The translations under genes were made by a program, and so were the position numbers. Shown here one piece after another: positions 9,582 through 18,922 of a DNA stretch of 64,000 nt (the stretch's first letter is position 1; each line of letters starts with the position of its first letter). Where the stretch lies: assembly GCF_003967175.1 (NCBI RefSeq), contig NZ_AP018553.1, positions 124,001-188,000 of the forward strand. The letters run 5' to 3'. Under the pieces are notes generated by a model, which saw nothing but the letters and a program-made list of their open reading frames with translations, did not search any database and was not told the DNA's origin. The DNA is from Sulfodiicoccus acidiphilus. GTDB taxonomy: Archaea; Thermoproteota; Thermoprotei_A; Sulfolobales; Sulfolobaceae.

Positions 9582-10326
9582 TTACATAGAGAAGTTGCTA
9601 GGGGAAGGAAGGACCCTGCACTTCTCTCTTATAGACCCAGACAAGGTGGATTCCCTAGATCAGTTGGGGAAGTTAATCGAGAGGCTCTACAAAGCTGGAA
9701 CCTCTGGGTTTCTGGTAGGTGGGACGATAGGTGTAACTCAGAGCAAGCTAGAAGCTGTCTTAGAAACGATGGAGGATTACGAAATTCCCAAAATCATTTT
9801 CCCAAGCAACATCAATGTGTTATCCCCTTTGGCCGACGCAGTACTCTTCATGTCACTTCTCAATTCTGACGATCTGTATTATGTTGTAGGGGCCCAAGTT
9901 ATGGGCGCACCTCTGGTTAAGCAGATGGGCTTGGAGATCCTCCCTACGGCCTACTTGATAATAGGGGAAGGAGGTACGGCTGGTCATGTAGGGCGGGTGA
10001 GGACTATCCCTTTCGATAATCATGAGCTAGGTGCAGCATATGCAATGGCAGCCGAATTCATGGGAATGCGTTATATTTACCTAGAGGCTGGCTCTGGCTC
10101 TCCTAGGACAGTTAATCCATCTATGGTAAGGTACGTGGCGAAGCTAACTAACCTCAACGTGATAGTTGGGGGTGGAATTAGGAACCCAGAGGCCGCTAGG
10201 TCTATATGCGAGGCCGGAGCAGACATCGTGGTGACGGGGACTCTTCTGGAGACGGATCCAGAGAGGGCCGTAAAAGTTATAGAGGCAGTAACCGAATTCA
10301 GGACAGTGAGGGAGAGTGCCAAGTAA
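9562..10326 (+). CDS. Geranylgeranylglyceryl phosphate synthase
   Basis: A 254-residue TIM-barrel prenyltransferase that adds geranylgeranyl to sn-glycerol-1-phosphate, the first ether bond of archaeal lipids. Family motifs are SLIDPDK near the N-terminus, YLEAGSGSP, and the phosphate-binding VGGGIRNPEAA. The start may be ATG 9562 or the in-frame GTG at 9556; the first has a GGTGAGG just before it. It overlaps the 3' end of Elf1 and the 5' end of Sec61-beta. The substrate is made by the G1P dehydrogenase encoded at 15.8-16.9 kb. Confidence 0.95.
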   Translation: MKGRVNNYIEKLLGEGRTLHFSLIDPDKVDSLDQLGKLIERLYKAGTSGFLVGGTIGVTQSKLEAVLETMEDYEIPKIIFPSNINVLSPLADAVLFMSLLNSDDLYYVVGAQVMGAPLVKQMGLEILPTAYLIIGEGGTAGHVGRVRTIPFDNHELGAAYAMAAEFMGMRYIYLEAGSGSPRTVNPSMVRYVAKLTNLNVIVGGGIRNPEAARSICEAGADIVVTGTLLETDPERAVKVIEAVTEFRTVRESAK

Positions 10327-10492
10327 GAAAAAGAAGAGGGAGACAGTCCCCATGAGCAGTATGGCTGGCCTGATTAGGTACTATGAGGAAGAGAAGGAGG
10401 TAGTTAAAGTATCGCCTAAGGTCCTTTTGGTGTGCAGTGTGGTTTTAGTGGCCGCTGTTATAGTTGTAACCAAGTTACTTCCCGTACCCTGA
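10316..10492 (+). CDS. Preprotein translocase Sec61-beta subunit
   Basis: A 58-residue protein starting with GTG inside the end of the GGGP synthase gene. It has a basic N-terminus (PSKKKRETVPMSSMAGLIRYYEEE), where AGLIRYYEEE is the Sec61-beta signature, then one C-terminal membrane helix (VLLVCSVVLVAAVIVV). It is the tail-anchored, non-essential third subunit of the SecYE-beta channel. Co-transcription with Elf1 and GGGP synthase is likely from the overlaps. Confidence 0.88.
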   Translation: MPSKKKKRETVPMSSMAGLIRYYEEEKEVVKVSPKVLLVCSVVLVAAVIVVTKLLPVP

Positions 10493-10507
10493 GCCGCGGG
10501 GCCCGTT

Positions 10508-11083
10508 ATGATACCTTCGAGGGCAGAGTTGAAGCAACTTAGGGAATTGGCAGGCTTGACACAGAAGGAGCTCGCCAAGAGAGTCGGGGTGTCGCAATCT
10601 CTGATAGCCAAGGTTGAAAGTGGTAGAATAGACCCAAAGGTATCGCTAGTTAAAAGGATACTGGACGAAATTTACTCCGTCCTTAATACGCACGAGACTG
10701 TCGAGAAAGTCATGAAACACCCAGTAATATGCGCGGAGGAAAATGAGAGCCTGTCATCTATAACTCAGAAAATGGAAACCAATGGAATTTCCCAGCTACC
10801 TGTTCTTAACGGGGATGGTAGAGTGATTGGAATGATTTACGATTCCGTGATTCTTAAGAGGTTGTTAAGAGGCCCTGCACGCGAGCTAAAGGCGAAAGAC
10901 GTCATGGCTCCTGTACCTCCACTCCTCTCATTAAAGACTTCCTTGGACGTGGCCATGAAGCTCCTACATAAACATCAAGCAGTTCTCGTAGTTGACGAGA
11001 AGCTGCAGCCGCTCGGCATAATCACGAGAAGCGATATTATATTGTATAAGATAACGGCCCAGGGGGGCCGCGGAGTCGGCTGA
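10508..11083 (+). CDS. HTH-XRE transcriptional regulator with two CBS domains
   Basis: A 191-residue protein. Residues about 5-60 form an XRE-type helix-turn-helix (LAGLTQKELAKRVGVSQSLI), followed by two CBS domains at about 65-118 and 125-182 (VMKHPVICAEENESLSSI; VMAPVPPLLSLKTSLDVA). CBS pairs bind adenosine nucleotides, so an energy-sensing regulator is plausible; its targets are unknown. It starts 15 nt after Sec61-beta. The last 23 nt of the ORF overlap the RNase P RNA, and the RNase P promoter lies inside its 3' end. Confidence 0.88.
   Translation: MIPSRAELKQLRELAGLTQKELAKRVGVSQSLIAKVESGRIDPKVSLVKRILDEIYSVLNTHETVEKVMKHPVICAEENESLSSITQKMETNGISQLPVLNGDGRVIGMIYDSVILKRLLRGPARELKAKDVMAPVPPLLSLKTSLDVAMKLLHKHQAVLVVDEKLQPLGIITRSDIILYKITAQGGRGVG
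11037..11044 (+). promoter_or_regulatory. TATA box of RNase P RNA, inside the upstream ORF
   Basis: TTATATTG lies about 20-24 nt before the predicted 5' end of the RNA at 11061. It is embedded in the last codons of the HTH-CBS gene. Confidence 0.45.
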
Positions 11084-11375
11084 CGGGGGCTTCCTGCCCC
11101 TGAGGAAACTCCAGCCTACTGGCCAAGGACAACCTCGTGAGAGGTGGGGTCAGTAGCCCCGGCAACGGCACAGAAACTCGCGATCGTCTAGGAAATGAAA
11201 ATGAACCTGCCTCAAGTGGGGGCAACCTCACTTGGGTGGCGAGACTGGGACGATCGCGTGAAAGGCCGTCCTGTCCGTAGCAAGTGAGGGTGGGCGTGAG
11301 ACGGCCCGATCCACCCCTAGAACGCGTAGCCGGATGCCGACCAGAACAGAAGCTGGGTTACCTCGCGGCCCCCCT
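11061..11375 (+). ncRNA. rnpB: RNase P RNA
   Basis: The catalytic RNA that removes 5' leaders from pre-tRNAs. The ends pair to form helix P1: AGGGGGGCCGCGG at 11061-11073 with its complement at about 11363-11375. Inside are the universal core elements: GAGGAAACTCC (CR-I), GGCAACGGCACAGAAAC (CR-IV) and CCAGAACAGAAGCTGGGTTA (CR-V). The length of about 315 nt fits archaeal type A RNA. The ends are set by P1 pairing and may be off by a few nt. The 5' end overlaps the preceding ORF. Confidence 0.93.
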
Positions 11376-11672
11376 AAGTTGGTTAAACCGATCATTTTCA
11401 CGTTTCCCACTGATTTGGCTACGATGTAACTTCTCCTAAATTTCTTAATTGTTTCTAATTCAGCTACAAGTACCCTCTCGAGAGACGATTCCTGGTCACT
11501 AACTCATTGGTGCCGTTTCAGAAAGATATCCTTGTCCTTACGTCCGTCTTTTCTAAATTAATATGTTAAGGTAATATGTATGAGAACTATCGCACTTCCT
11601 CATCAGTAGATAAACTATAAAATAGGGACTAAGTGACAACACTATTGCCTTAGTGGGACTACGAAAGGGGGA

Positions 11673-11801
11673 TCACGATAACCTGTTTATCAATGCTGCT
11701 ACGAATATCAATACCGCAGCTACATCGTCAGCCATATCAGCGGATCGCTGAGGCTCGATGATAGTCCAAACTAACTTTAAGGCGAGTGCCACCGCAAACA
11801 T
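11673..11801 (-). CDS. Possible small membrane protein or gene remnant
   Basis: A 42-residue ORF from ATG 11801, hydrophobic at both ends (MFAVALALKLVWTIIEPQ, then VAAVLIFVAALINRLS) with an acidic centre. The frame stays open and protein-like for 17 codons upstream of the ATG but has no canonical start there. It could be the C-terminal remnant of a larger membrane protein or a genuine small protein. Family not recognised. Confidence 0.3.
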   Translation of the reverse strand: MFAVALALKLVWTIIEPQRSADMADDVAAVLIFVAALINRLS

Positions 11802-12463
11802 CCCTAGGTAGAAGTTCCCTAGTCTAGACAGTGTCTCATTCTTTCTAAGTTAAGCTTTCACTTAAATCTGCTAGAACCTAACGAGGATGAATCGTTGACG
11901 GAGATTGAGCGTAAATCTCTAGGCAGCTGATTGTGTTGGGATAAACCGTTATCTCTCCCTTACTTTGGGTTCTTGGGTAGGGAAACCTGTATCAAGTTTC
12001 ACAACGGAGCAGCTCACGGACCACGAGAGCATTACACCGTTTTTAGCTGCTCCGATTCACAAAACGACGAGAGCCCCACCTTCTGGGAGGCGGGACGTAG
12101 ATTTAAACAACAACTTGCTGAAATGTTCTCATCGACGCTAACGACACCCCTCTCTAACTCGACCGAGGACTCGACCAAAATGAGGGAGGAACAACCAACT
12201 TTTTACTTTAATTCGTCTCCCACTTAACGCTATTTCGTCTACGAAGGTTCCCCCATCGGATGTTGGAGTCCTATGGACCACCTATTGCCCATCGAAGTAG
12301 AGCCTAACCGACAGTGGGAACTACGAACCCTTGGAGGAGAACCCTCAACGATGGGGAGGAAGCCAGGCAAAAGGGGACTTAACCTAGAGTCTCTCGGTGT
12401 TTTAGAGCCCTTTCATTAAGGGCCAGATTGGACGTGACTTAGAGTAGTTGTCACACGACGGAG

Positions 12464-12729
12464 TGTTTACCCGCGGCGTAACTCATCCACCTCCAATTCC
12501 GCCCCGGCCACCCTTAAGGGATCGCAAACCCTCAAGTCCTCGGGGCCGGTGGAGGGGAGCACCACCCTCCACCCTCACCTTCGTCGTCCCCCACCCTCTC
12601 GAGAGGTGCCCGTCCTCGGTTCATGGGTAGTCGACTGAAGTCCTCGGGTGGCACTACGTGAACGCAACTCTCGACAAGGACGTTTAGAAGAGATTGAAAG
12701 CGTTTGGTTGCGCGAAGGTGCTATAGTCT
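12464..12729 (+). repeat. 266-bp perfect inverted repeat, copy 1
   Basis: These 266 nt are identical to the reverse complement of 37351-37616, compared base by base. There is no terminal inverted repeat, no obvious target duplication and no convincing ORF. Both copies lie in non-coding surroundings. Confidence 0.95.
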
Positions 12730-13197
12730 CCGAGTTCCTAGTGACGAACCCTCTAACTCACCTCCTCGCTGCCCTGGAAGGGTTCCCCTCCTATGGCTCG
12801 TCTTTCCCACCCTCTGTTCGGGTTCACGTCCCTGGTGGGCAGTAGAGTGGATCGGGGAGGGACCCCACTCGAAGGTGGGACTTTCCTCCGTGAAGTCCAT
12901 TGAGGGAGAACGCGGTCGCCCCTCCCTCGTTTTCGTCGAAACCCCGATCGATCTGGGGGGAGGGGCGTCGTTGGCGCCAACCAGGGAAATTTAGACGGAG
13001 GGGTGGAGGGGGCTACACCCCCGTGAAGGGCGAGGGTTTCCGCCCCCTCGACCCCCAGTTTGTAAGTCTTATCTTCGGACCCGCCCTTCAGGTGGCGAGA
13101 TAAGTAGTCTCCAGTCCGCGGTGGGAATTGTGAACCTCCTGGAGGCTACCCATTAGGGAAGAAGTGGTGCGGGTTTATTGAAACTCTCGCTTGTGAC

Positions 13198-14001
13198 TTA
13201 GTAGGGTAGCCTAGCTATTAATCCTTGGAGTTCAAGGTCCCTATTGATCTTTCTACTCCTCCATTCATAATACATCCTCGAGATCTCAACAGGTGTGAGT
13301 GTATTGCCCTCTATAACCTCGTTTTCTTTTACCCTCCCTTCCGCTACCACGTATTCTAGGTCTTCGTCCCCTCCTCTTCTCACTAATATTTTGTTGTTCT
13401 TGGGTCTCACGTTCATTGCTATTACTGGAAATATGAGGAACGTCGGGGCCGTGGGAACGAAGTTAAGCACCACCTTGCTCCTGGTGGCTGCCAATTGGTC
13501 TATGGACTTGAGCTCCATGAACACCACTCTCCTTTTTTCTATTTTTATTAGTTGACTATTATCAAACTCTGCAATCACATCATCCTCGTTTCCCTCCTTT
13601 ACTCTCGTTTCTAACTCGTTCAGGCTAGAGTATGACATAAAGGTTAATCTGAACTTGCCTCGGAGCGGTACTACCTTCACTGGCACCTGGTTGTTTTCGT
13701 AGACCTCTATTTCAGCATCGGAGAGTGGCGTCGCGTAATAGGCGAAGTTCATGTAATTTTCGCTCCTATAATCCAACAGCTGTAGTGCCCTCCTGACAAA
13801 GAGGGTTCTTTCGAAGCCGGCCTCCTTGTAGGCCCTCTCTAGTGGTTCCCTGTATCTTCTCATTAGTCTGTTCATCAGCTCAGGCTCTAGATAGAATGAG
13901 ATTATTGGAACCATACCGTTACTCTTTGCGTAATCTAGGGCTCTCGAAGCGTTTGCGATACCACGGCTGGCCAACGTCTCTAGGGCAAACACGACTCTCA
14001 C
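13198..14001 (-). CDS. Hypothetical protein, 267 residues
   Basis: The ORF is long, has normal composition, and is preceded by a good TATA box (GCTTTTATAAAGG, about 26 nt upstream of GTG 14001), so it is likely a real leaderless gene. I see no signal peptide, membrane helix or catalytic motif I can name. The N-terminal part (VFALETLASRGIANASRAL) is helical; the middle alternates predicted strands (KVVPLRGKFRLTFMSYS, RRVVFMELKSID); the end is basic and helical. It borders the gene-poor 11.4-13.2 kb stretch. Function unknown. Confidence 0.7.
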   Translation of the reverse strand: MRVVFALETLASRGIANASRALDYAKSNGMVPIISFYLEPELMNRLMRRYREPLERAYKEAGFERTLFVRRALQLLDYRSENYMNFAYYATPLSDAEIEVYENNQVPVKVVPLRGKFRLTFMSYSSLNELETRVKEGNEDDVIAEFDNSQLIKIEKRRVVFMELKSIDQLAATRSKVVLNFVPTAPTFLIFPVIAMNVRPKNNKILVRRGGDEDLEYVVAEGRVKENEVIEGNTLTPVEISRMYYEWRSRKINRDLELQGLIARLPY

Positions 14002-14341
14002 TCGGTATTCTCCTTTATAAAAGCAAAAGTTACGCGAGCCATGTATCCGCGAATCGATGAGGGAACTCCACCCTTCAGGGTATGGAGAAAGTTAGCGTCT
14101 GTTCTACACTTTCATTTCAACTGTTTCATGCTCTACTGTGCTAGAGTGTAAGGACTTAGCCTCTCTACCACCCTGTTGACCGTGAGACTCCTTAGGGACA
14201 AACTGTAGGGAGACTCAGATCCCTGTGTTCTCCTCCCATACTTCTGGGCGGAGGCCACGTCGACGTGAGAATTCGTTTTCCATCAAACACCGCTATAAGT
14301 GGATATAAAACGTTTCTGTTAACATGAAAAGGATTCAGCTC
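14002..14341. other. Intergenic region with hairpins
   Basis: It holds the promoter of the minus-strand gene ending at 14001, an imperfect hairpin at 14066-14087 (CTCCACCCT with AGGG and TATGGAG), a second inverted pair around CCTCCC and GGGCGGAGG near 14231-14253, and the palindrome CACGTCGACGTG at 14256-14267. No gene seen. Confidence 0.5.
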
Positions 14342-14716
14342 TCATTTATTTAATCTCTCTCCAAGCCTTTTAGCTAATCTCTCTACTTCCCTCTCATTAA
14401 CTAACCGACCGTGTTGTCTCAATCCTCCGCCGAAGCTCTTGGGTATATGAAGTAGTTCATGGATTAATACCTTAGTCCTCTCTTCACCTGTCAATTTTTC
14501 GAATTTTTCGTTAATAATTTCAATGACGTACAATGGTCTCAAGTCAAATCCGACTAGAACTGCTCTAGGAACTGACCATATGCGTGCTACTGCCTTACCT
14601 CGACTTCCTATAGACCTCACTACTGTGACTCGCTCGCTCTCGATATAGGTGAGGCCTAACTGGCCAATTATTTCTCTAACCCTCTCTGTCAGTTTCTCGT
14701 CCTTCAAATATCGCAT
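14342..14716 (-). CDS. Putative zinc metallopeptidase-like protein
   Basis: A 124-residue protein with an HExxH-type zinc site in VLIHELLHIPKSFGGGLRQHG, which resembles small phage-type or SprT-like putative metallopeptidases. The His-Glu-Leu-Leu-His motif plus a downstream His could complete the zinc ligands. I start at ATG 14716 because an AT-rich TATA-like element lies about 28 nt upstream; an in-frame TTG at 14752 would add 12 residues. Cytoplasmic, substrate unknown. Confidence 0.7.
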   Translation of the reverse strand: MRYLKDEKLTERVREIIGQLGLTYIESERVTVVRSIGSRGKAVARIWSVPRAVLVGFDLRPLYVIEIINEKFEKLTGEERTKVLIHELLHIPKSFGGGLRQHGRLVNEREVERLAKRLGERLNK

Positions 14717-14875
14717 TTGGGATCGACCTACCAGGGGCACAAAAATAATCAATACTAGTAACTATATGTTTGGGTGGAAAACCTTTCTATAAGGGGCCAC
14801 CTATCCCTACTGGAGATGGTCTTCCTCTTCTTAATTCACATTAAGGTTACAGAAGGGATCCAAAAACCTCCACAA

Positions 14876-14950
<75 letters not shown>

Positions 14951-15078
14951 AGGTTTTCGTTGCTCCACGCCTTAAAATCTCTACTTCTTTGTAGTGAGGC
15001 TTGCGATAAGGGATTTTTGTCCTACAAATATTCCATCTTCTCAGTGTGATTAACACTAATTTAAACGACAAGTTATCC

Positions 15079-15096
15079 GCCCCTCACGGAAGGGGC
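15079..15096. repeat. Hairpin GCCCCT/AGGGGC, transposon-end-like
   Basis: A 6-bp stem with a 6-nt loop followed by CTTTCCTTCCC. The layout resembles the end hairpins of IS200/IS605-type elements, but no transposase gene is nearby. It could equally be a simple terminator structure. Confidence 0.3.
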
Positions 15097-15161
15097 TTTC
15101 CTTCCCACCAATCCCCCGATAAGATAAAAAGTCCTTATCTATAGGTATGTGAACTTACATT

Positions 15162-15836
15162 GTGAGACGTGTCGAAATGGATGGAAAGGAGGTTCTCGCG
15201 CAAGAGGCAATGCGTTACGTTCGTGATGTGAAGTTCCTTGGTCTAGGGACTGGGAGGACAGTTAGGACATTAATCAAGCGACTGAATAAGGAGGGAATTC
15301 TCAGTTCTATAGAGGTTATATGCAGTTCCGTCGACACCGAGAGGCAGGTGGCAGCTCTAGGAGGAAACGTTCTGTCCATATTTGTGGGAAAGCAACCTGA
15401 GATCTACATAGATAGCTTCGACTTGTTAGTTGAGAGAAAGACGTTAGTAAAGGGAGGTGGTGCGGCCCTTCTGAGAGAGAAGTTACTAGCATACTATTCT
15501 CAGAAACGAATATACCTAGGAGAGTCCCACAAGTTGAAGGATACTCCTCCCGTTTCTGTCCCAGTTGAGGTAGTTCCAACATCTCTTAGTTATTTAGTTA
15601 AAACTCTAGAGCAGAAAGGATTCAACGTTTTAGTGCGTGAGTCTGAGGGGAAGATAGGTCCAGTGATTACTGACAACGGTAACGCTGTTATTGATGTAGA
15701 AGTAAGAGATTTGAAAAAGCTATGTGACCTTGATCGCGATTTGAAGATGTATGTGGGGGTGGTAGAGACAGGCATTTTCTGTCCCCCCTTTACGACGAGA
15801 TACTTGTCGCACATGGAGGAGAGATTGAACGCATAA
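15162..15836 (+). CDS. rpiA: Ribose-5-phosphate isomerase A
   Basis: A 224-residue enzyme interconverting ribose 5-phosphate and ribulose 5-phosphate. RpiA features are the N-terminal LGLGTGRTVRTLIK phosphate loop, the catalytic-loop region YIDSFDLLVERKTLVKGGGAAL, and the C-terminal VGVVETGIF before the stop. Start is GTG 15162; a TATA-like CTTATCTATA lies about 25 nt before. The usual G(A/S)DE-type catalytic stretch appears as DSFD-LLVE here, slightly divergent but in the right place. It is convergent with the G1P dehydrogenase gene. Confidence 0.88.
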   Translation: MRRVEMDGKEVLAQEAMRYVRDVKFLGLGTGRTVRTLIKRLNKEGILSSIEVICSSVDTERQVAALGGNVLSIFVGKQPEIYIDSFDLLVERKTLVKGGGAALLREKLLAYYSQKRIYLGESHKLKDTPPVSVPVEVVPTSLSYLVKTLEQKGFNVLVRESEGKIGPVITDNGNAVIDVEVRDLKKLCDLDRDLKMYVGVVETGIFCPPFTTRYLSHMEERLNA

Positions 15837-15846
15837 CGAAGAAGAT

Positions 15847-16896
15847 CTAGGAAATAACTCCAGTCTCGGTGGCCAACCTCTCTGCGGCCTCCCACGTCAA
15901 GCCCCTGTCGCCCAATATGGTGTACCTCTCAGTTCTTATGGTATGAGAAATGGTTAGGGCCTTGACAACTATGTCGTCAGGTATCCCCACGTCTCTGGCC
16001 CTAGTTGGTATCCCCGCCCCGCTTAATATCTTTCTTAATCTTTTCCAGTTTATTCCGTGAAGGTAAGCCATCATTATTGTACCTAGCGCTACCAGTTCCC
16101 CGTGCAGAGCGTGATTGGGGTAAATTAAATCGACGGCGTGAGCGAAGAGGTGTTCTGAACCGCTGGCTGGCCTTGTACTTCCAGCCAACCCCATGGCTAC
16201 GCCGCTACTTATTAGCGCCTCCACTAGACTCCTCACCCCCTCAAACTTGTCCCTCTCTATTAACGTAGCGCAACTCAATGCGTGTTTTGCTGACATTAGA
16301 GCTAGGGACGCGGTATAGTCCCCGTAGTATTCTCCCCTCAATTTGGAGGCGAGTTTCCAGTCCCTTACTGCTATCAACTTTCCCACGGTGTCCCCTATTC
16401 CTGCGTTTATCAGTCTCCGGGGGGCTTGGGATAGTACTCGGAGGTCGGCCACTATTAGAGAGGGCTCCTTCGCCTTAACCGAGACTACTCTGCCTAGTCC
16501 TTTGAGTGAGGCAAACGGGGAAGTGACACCGTCGTGAGAAGGAGCAGTAGGCACGCTTACGAAGTCGGAGTTGGTTCTGAAGCTCACGTACTTAGCTATG
16601 TCTATGCTTCTTCCACCTCCGACGCCCAATACGGTCATTGTTCCCTTCGATCTCACTACCGACTCGGCCTCCTCCACCTCTTCCATGTCTCCCCTGTAGG
16701 TCTCCAAGACCTCCACCTTTCCTTCAGTCCTGTTCAGTATTGCCTCGACTACCATGGTCCTAACGGTGGGCCCTGTAACTAAGAGGTAAGGAGCACGCAG
16801 TCCCAAGGACCTCACGAACTCTCCAATTCTCTCAATCAGTCCCGTGCCGACGTATATTCTCCGTGGTAGGTCTATTACGTGTTCTCGGGACTGCAC
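15847..16896 (-). CDS. egsA: sn-Glycerol-1-phosphate dehydrogenase
   Basis: A 349-residue NAD(P)H-dependent enzyme that reduces dihydroxyacetone phosphate to sn-glycerol-1-phosphate, the archaeal lipid backbone. Seen are the dinucleotide-binding [16 protein letters not shown], the substrate loop [16 protein letters not shown], and zinc-ligand regions FAHAVDL and [12 protein letters not shown]. It starts with GTG 16896, directly after a strong TATA box (leaderless). It works just upstream of the GGGP synthase encoded at 9.6 kb and is divergent from aCPSF1. Confidence 0.96.
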   Translation of the reverse strand: MQSREHVIDLPRRIYVGTGLIERIGEFVRSLGLRAPYLLVTGPTVRTMVVEAILNRTEGKVEVLETYRGDMEEVEEAESVVRSKGTMTVLGVGGGRSIDIAKYVSFRTNSDFVSVPTAPSHDGVTSPFASLKGLGRVVSVKAKEPSLIVADLRVLSQAPRRLINAGIGDTVGKLIAVRDWKLASKLRGEYYGDYTASLALMSAKHALSCATLIERDKFEGVRSLVEALISSGVAMGLAGSTRPASGSEHLFAHAVDLIYPNHALHGELVALGTIMMAYLHGINWKRLRKILSGAGIPTRARDVGIPDDIVVKALTISHTIRTERYTILGDRGLTWEAAERLATETGVIS

Positions 16897-16912
16897 GGCT
16901 TAGAATAGAAGA

Positions 16913-16928
16913 CTTAAATATAATAAAG
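16913..16928 (-). promoter_or_regulatory. TATA box of egsA
   Basis: On the minus strand, CTTTATTATATTTAAG places its TATA core about 20-26 nt before the GTG at 16896, as for a leaderless transcript. Confidence 0.5.
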
Positions 16929-16985
16929 CTACTACCACTCTTCGAAGTCGTTCTACTTCTAACGACTAGGAGATGGTGAGAATAA

Positions 16986-18905
16986 TTGGCAGTGAGTAAC
17001 CTAAGGATGAACATAATAGCTTCCCTAATGGAGGGTCTCCCAAAGGAGGCCCAAATCTCCAGAATAGAGTTTGAGGGGCCTGCCATAGCTGTTTACGTTA
17101 AGAATCCAGAGGCCGTGGCCGACAAGATGGACGCTATTAGGAAAGTGGCCAAGGAGATAAAGAAGAGAGTGGTGGTAAAGGCCGATCCCTCTGTTAGACG
17201 TGATCAAAAGGAAACTAGTGAGATAATAAAGAATATGGTAACACCCGAGGCGGAGATTGTAGACATAAAGTTCGACGACGTGATGGGCGAAGTTATTATA
17301 AAGGCCAAGAAGCCTGGACTAGTGATAGGTAAGGGTGGGCAGATTCAGCAGAAGATATTCATGGAGACGAAGTGGAGGCCGGTCATTGTAAGGGAACCCC
17401 CAATAAAATCTAGAATGTTGGATAATATCATGGTCCACATAGTTAATGAGAATGAATATAGGATGAAGACGTTAAGAAATTTCGGCGAGAGGATACACCG
17501 CGAACTGATCTTTAAGGACAGGTACGTCAGGGTTACTGCCCTAGGTGGCTTCAGTGAGGTGGGACGCTCAGCGGTCCTAGTGGAGACGCAAGAGAGCAAA
17601 ATCCTCTTGGATACAGGCGTAAATCCCAGCGTCTCCTTCGGCGAGAGGATGTACCCTAAGTTGGACATTGAACAGTTGAACCTAGAGGACGTGGACGCGG
17701 TTGTGGTTACCCACGCCCACTTAGATCACTCTGGCATGATTCCTTTTCTCTTTAAGTACGGTTACGAGGGTCCAGTTTACGCCACTCCCCCTACTAGGGA
17801 CATAATGGCCCTACTCCAGCTCGACTTGTTGGACGTGGCCTCGAAAGAGGGCAGGCCCCTCCCATACTCAGCTAAAGAAGTAAGGAAGGAGCTTCTCCAC
17901 ACCATAACTCTCGACTACGAGGAAGTCACCGACATAGCCCCTGATGTGAGGCTCACTTTCTACAATGCTGGACACATAGTTGGTTCCGCTATGGCTCACC
18001 TTCACATAGGAGACGGTATACACAACCTAGTTTACACCGGAGATTACAAGTACGCCAGAACTAGGCTCCTTGACCGAGCAACGGATCAGTTCCCAAGAGT
18101 GGATACGTTAATTAGCGAGACTACATATGGGGCCCAGTCACAGCCTACTAGGGAGGAGTCAGAGCTACAGTTGATTGAACTAATAACCAGAACTATCAAC
18201 AGAAATGGGAAGGTCCTAATTCCAGTGCTCGCAGTGGGAAGAGGACAGGAAATAATGCTGATCGTAAACAACGCGATAAAGAACAAGCTAATTCCACAGG
18301 TGCCAGTTTACGTTTCTGGTCTAGTTGATGAGGTGACTGCAATACATAACGCCTATCCAGAGCTTCTAAGTAGGGAAGTCAGAGATCAAATACTTTATAA
18401 GGACGAGAACCCTTTTACTTCAGAGTTCTTCCGTCGGATCGAGGGATATAGGGAGGACGTAGCAAAGGGAGATCCTTCCATTATTCTGGCTACCTCTGGA
18501 ATGCTCAACGGAGGTTCTTCACTCGAGTTCTTCAAGGACATGGCCTCAGATTCCAGAAACACATTAATATTCGTGAGCTATCAGGCTGAGGGAACGCTGG
18601 GCAGGAAGTTAAGAGATGGTGCAAAGGAGGTTCAGCTGGTGGATAGAGACGGACGCGTGCAGAACATAAAGGTCCAAATGGAAGTGAACGCAGTGGAGGG
18701 TTTCTCTGGACACTCTGACAGAAATCAGCTGAAGAGGTTCATGGAAAATATCTCACCTCGTCCCAAGAACATAGTGTTAAATCACGGTGAGCCCTCTGCT
18801 ATAGCTTCATTCGCTCACTTACTCGAGCAACGGAAGAGGGAAATGGGGCTAACTGGAACAAGAATATTCACACCCTCCATATTAGACAGCATGAGGTTAG
18901 TGTGA
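16986..18905 (+). CDS. Archaeal CPSF1 (FttA) transcription-termination ribonuclease
   Basis: A 639-residue protein with N-terminal KH domains (KH GxxG loop in [12 protein letters not shown] near residue 115), then a metallo-beta-lactamase fold with zinc motif THAHLDHSG at about 242-250, and a beta-CASP domain ([10 protein letters not shown] near 503, EGFSGHSD near 573, LNHGEP near 598). This is the archaeal homologue of CPSF73, which cleaves nascent RNA and drives 3'-end formation and transcription termination. Start is TTG 16986 or GTG 16992, both close to a GGTGAG sequence. Divergent from egsA. Confidence 0.95.
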   Translation: MAVSNLRMNIIASLMEGLPKEAQISRIEFEGPAIAVYVKNPEAVADKMDAIRKVAKEIKKRVVVKADPSVRRDQKETSEIIKNMVTPEAEIVDIKFDDVMGEVIIKAKKPGLVIGKGGQIQQKIFMETKWRPVIVREPPIKSRMLDNIMVHIVNENEYRMKTLRNFGERIHRELIFKDRYVRVTALGGFSEVGRSAVLVETQESKILLDTGVNPSVSFGERMYPKLDIEQLNLEDVDAVVVTHAHLDHSGMIPFLFKYGYEGPVYATPPTRDIMALLQLDLLDVASKEGRPLPYSAKEVRKELLHTITLDYEEVTDIAPDVRLTFYNAGHIVGSAMAHLHIGDGIHNLVYTGDYKYARTRLLDRATDQFPRVDTLISETTYGAQSQPTREESELQLIELITRTINRNGKVLIPVLAVGRGQEIMLIVNNAIKNKLIPQVPVYVSGLVDEVTAIHNAYPELLSREVRDQILYKDENPFTSEFFRRIEGYREDVAKGDPSIILATSGMLNGGSSLEFFKDMASDSRNTLIFVSYQAEGTLGRKLRDGAKEVQLVDRDGRVQNIKVQMEVNAVEGFSGHSDRNQLKRFMENISPRPKNIVLNHGEPSAIASFAHLLEQRKREMGLTGTRIFTPSILDSMRLV

Positions 18906-18922
18906 GAATGAAAAATTCTGTA

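Larger units (their letters stand above)
11376..13197. other. Gene-poor 1.8 kb stretch
   Basis: No convincing conserved gene is visible. The left half is AT-richer with stops in all frames. The right half (about 12.4-13.1 kb) is GC-rich with many short hairpins and several overlapping low-complexity Pro/Arg/Gly-rich ORFs that look spurious. It contains one short membrane-type ORF on the minus strand (11673-11801), a perfect 10-nt inverted pair (12005-12014 with 12045-12054), and one copy of a 266-bp repeat whose inverted twin is at 37.35-37.6 kb. Confidence 0.6.

Noticed and set aside
12448-13103. Several overlapping ORFs of 60-96 codons in the GC-rich stretch
   Set aside because: They overlap each other on both strands, are Pro/Arg/Gly-rich as expected from GC-rich non-coding DNA, have no start signals and resemble no family.
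12240-13190. Possible signal recognition particle RNA or rRNA fragment
   Set aside because: The GC-rich hairpins are suggestive, but the diagnostic SRP GGAAG/GGAGCA loop and conserved rRNA sequences are absent.
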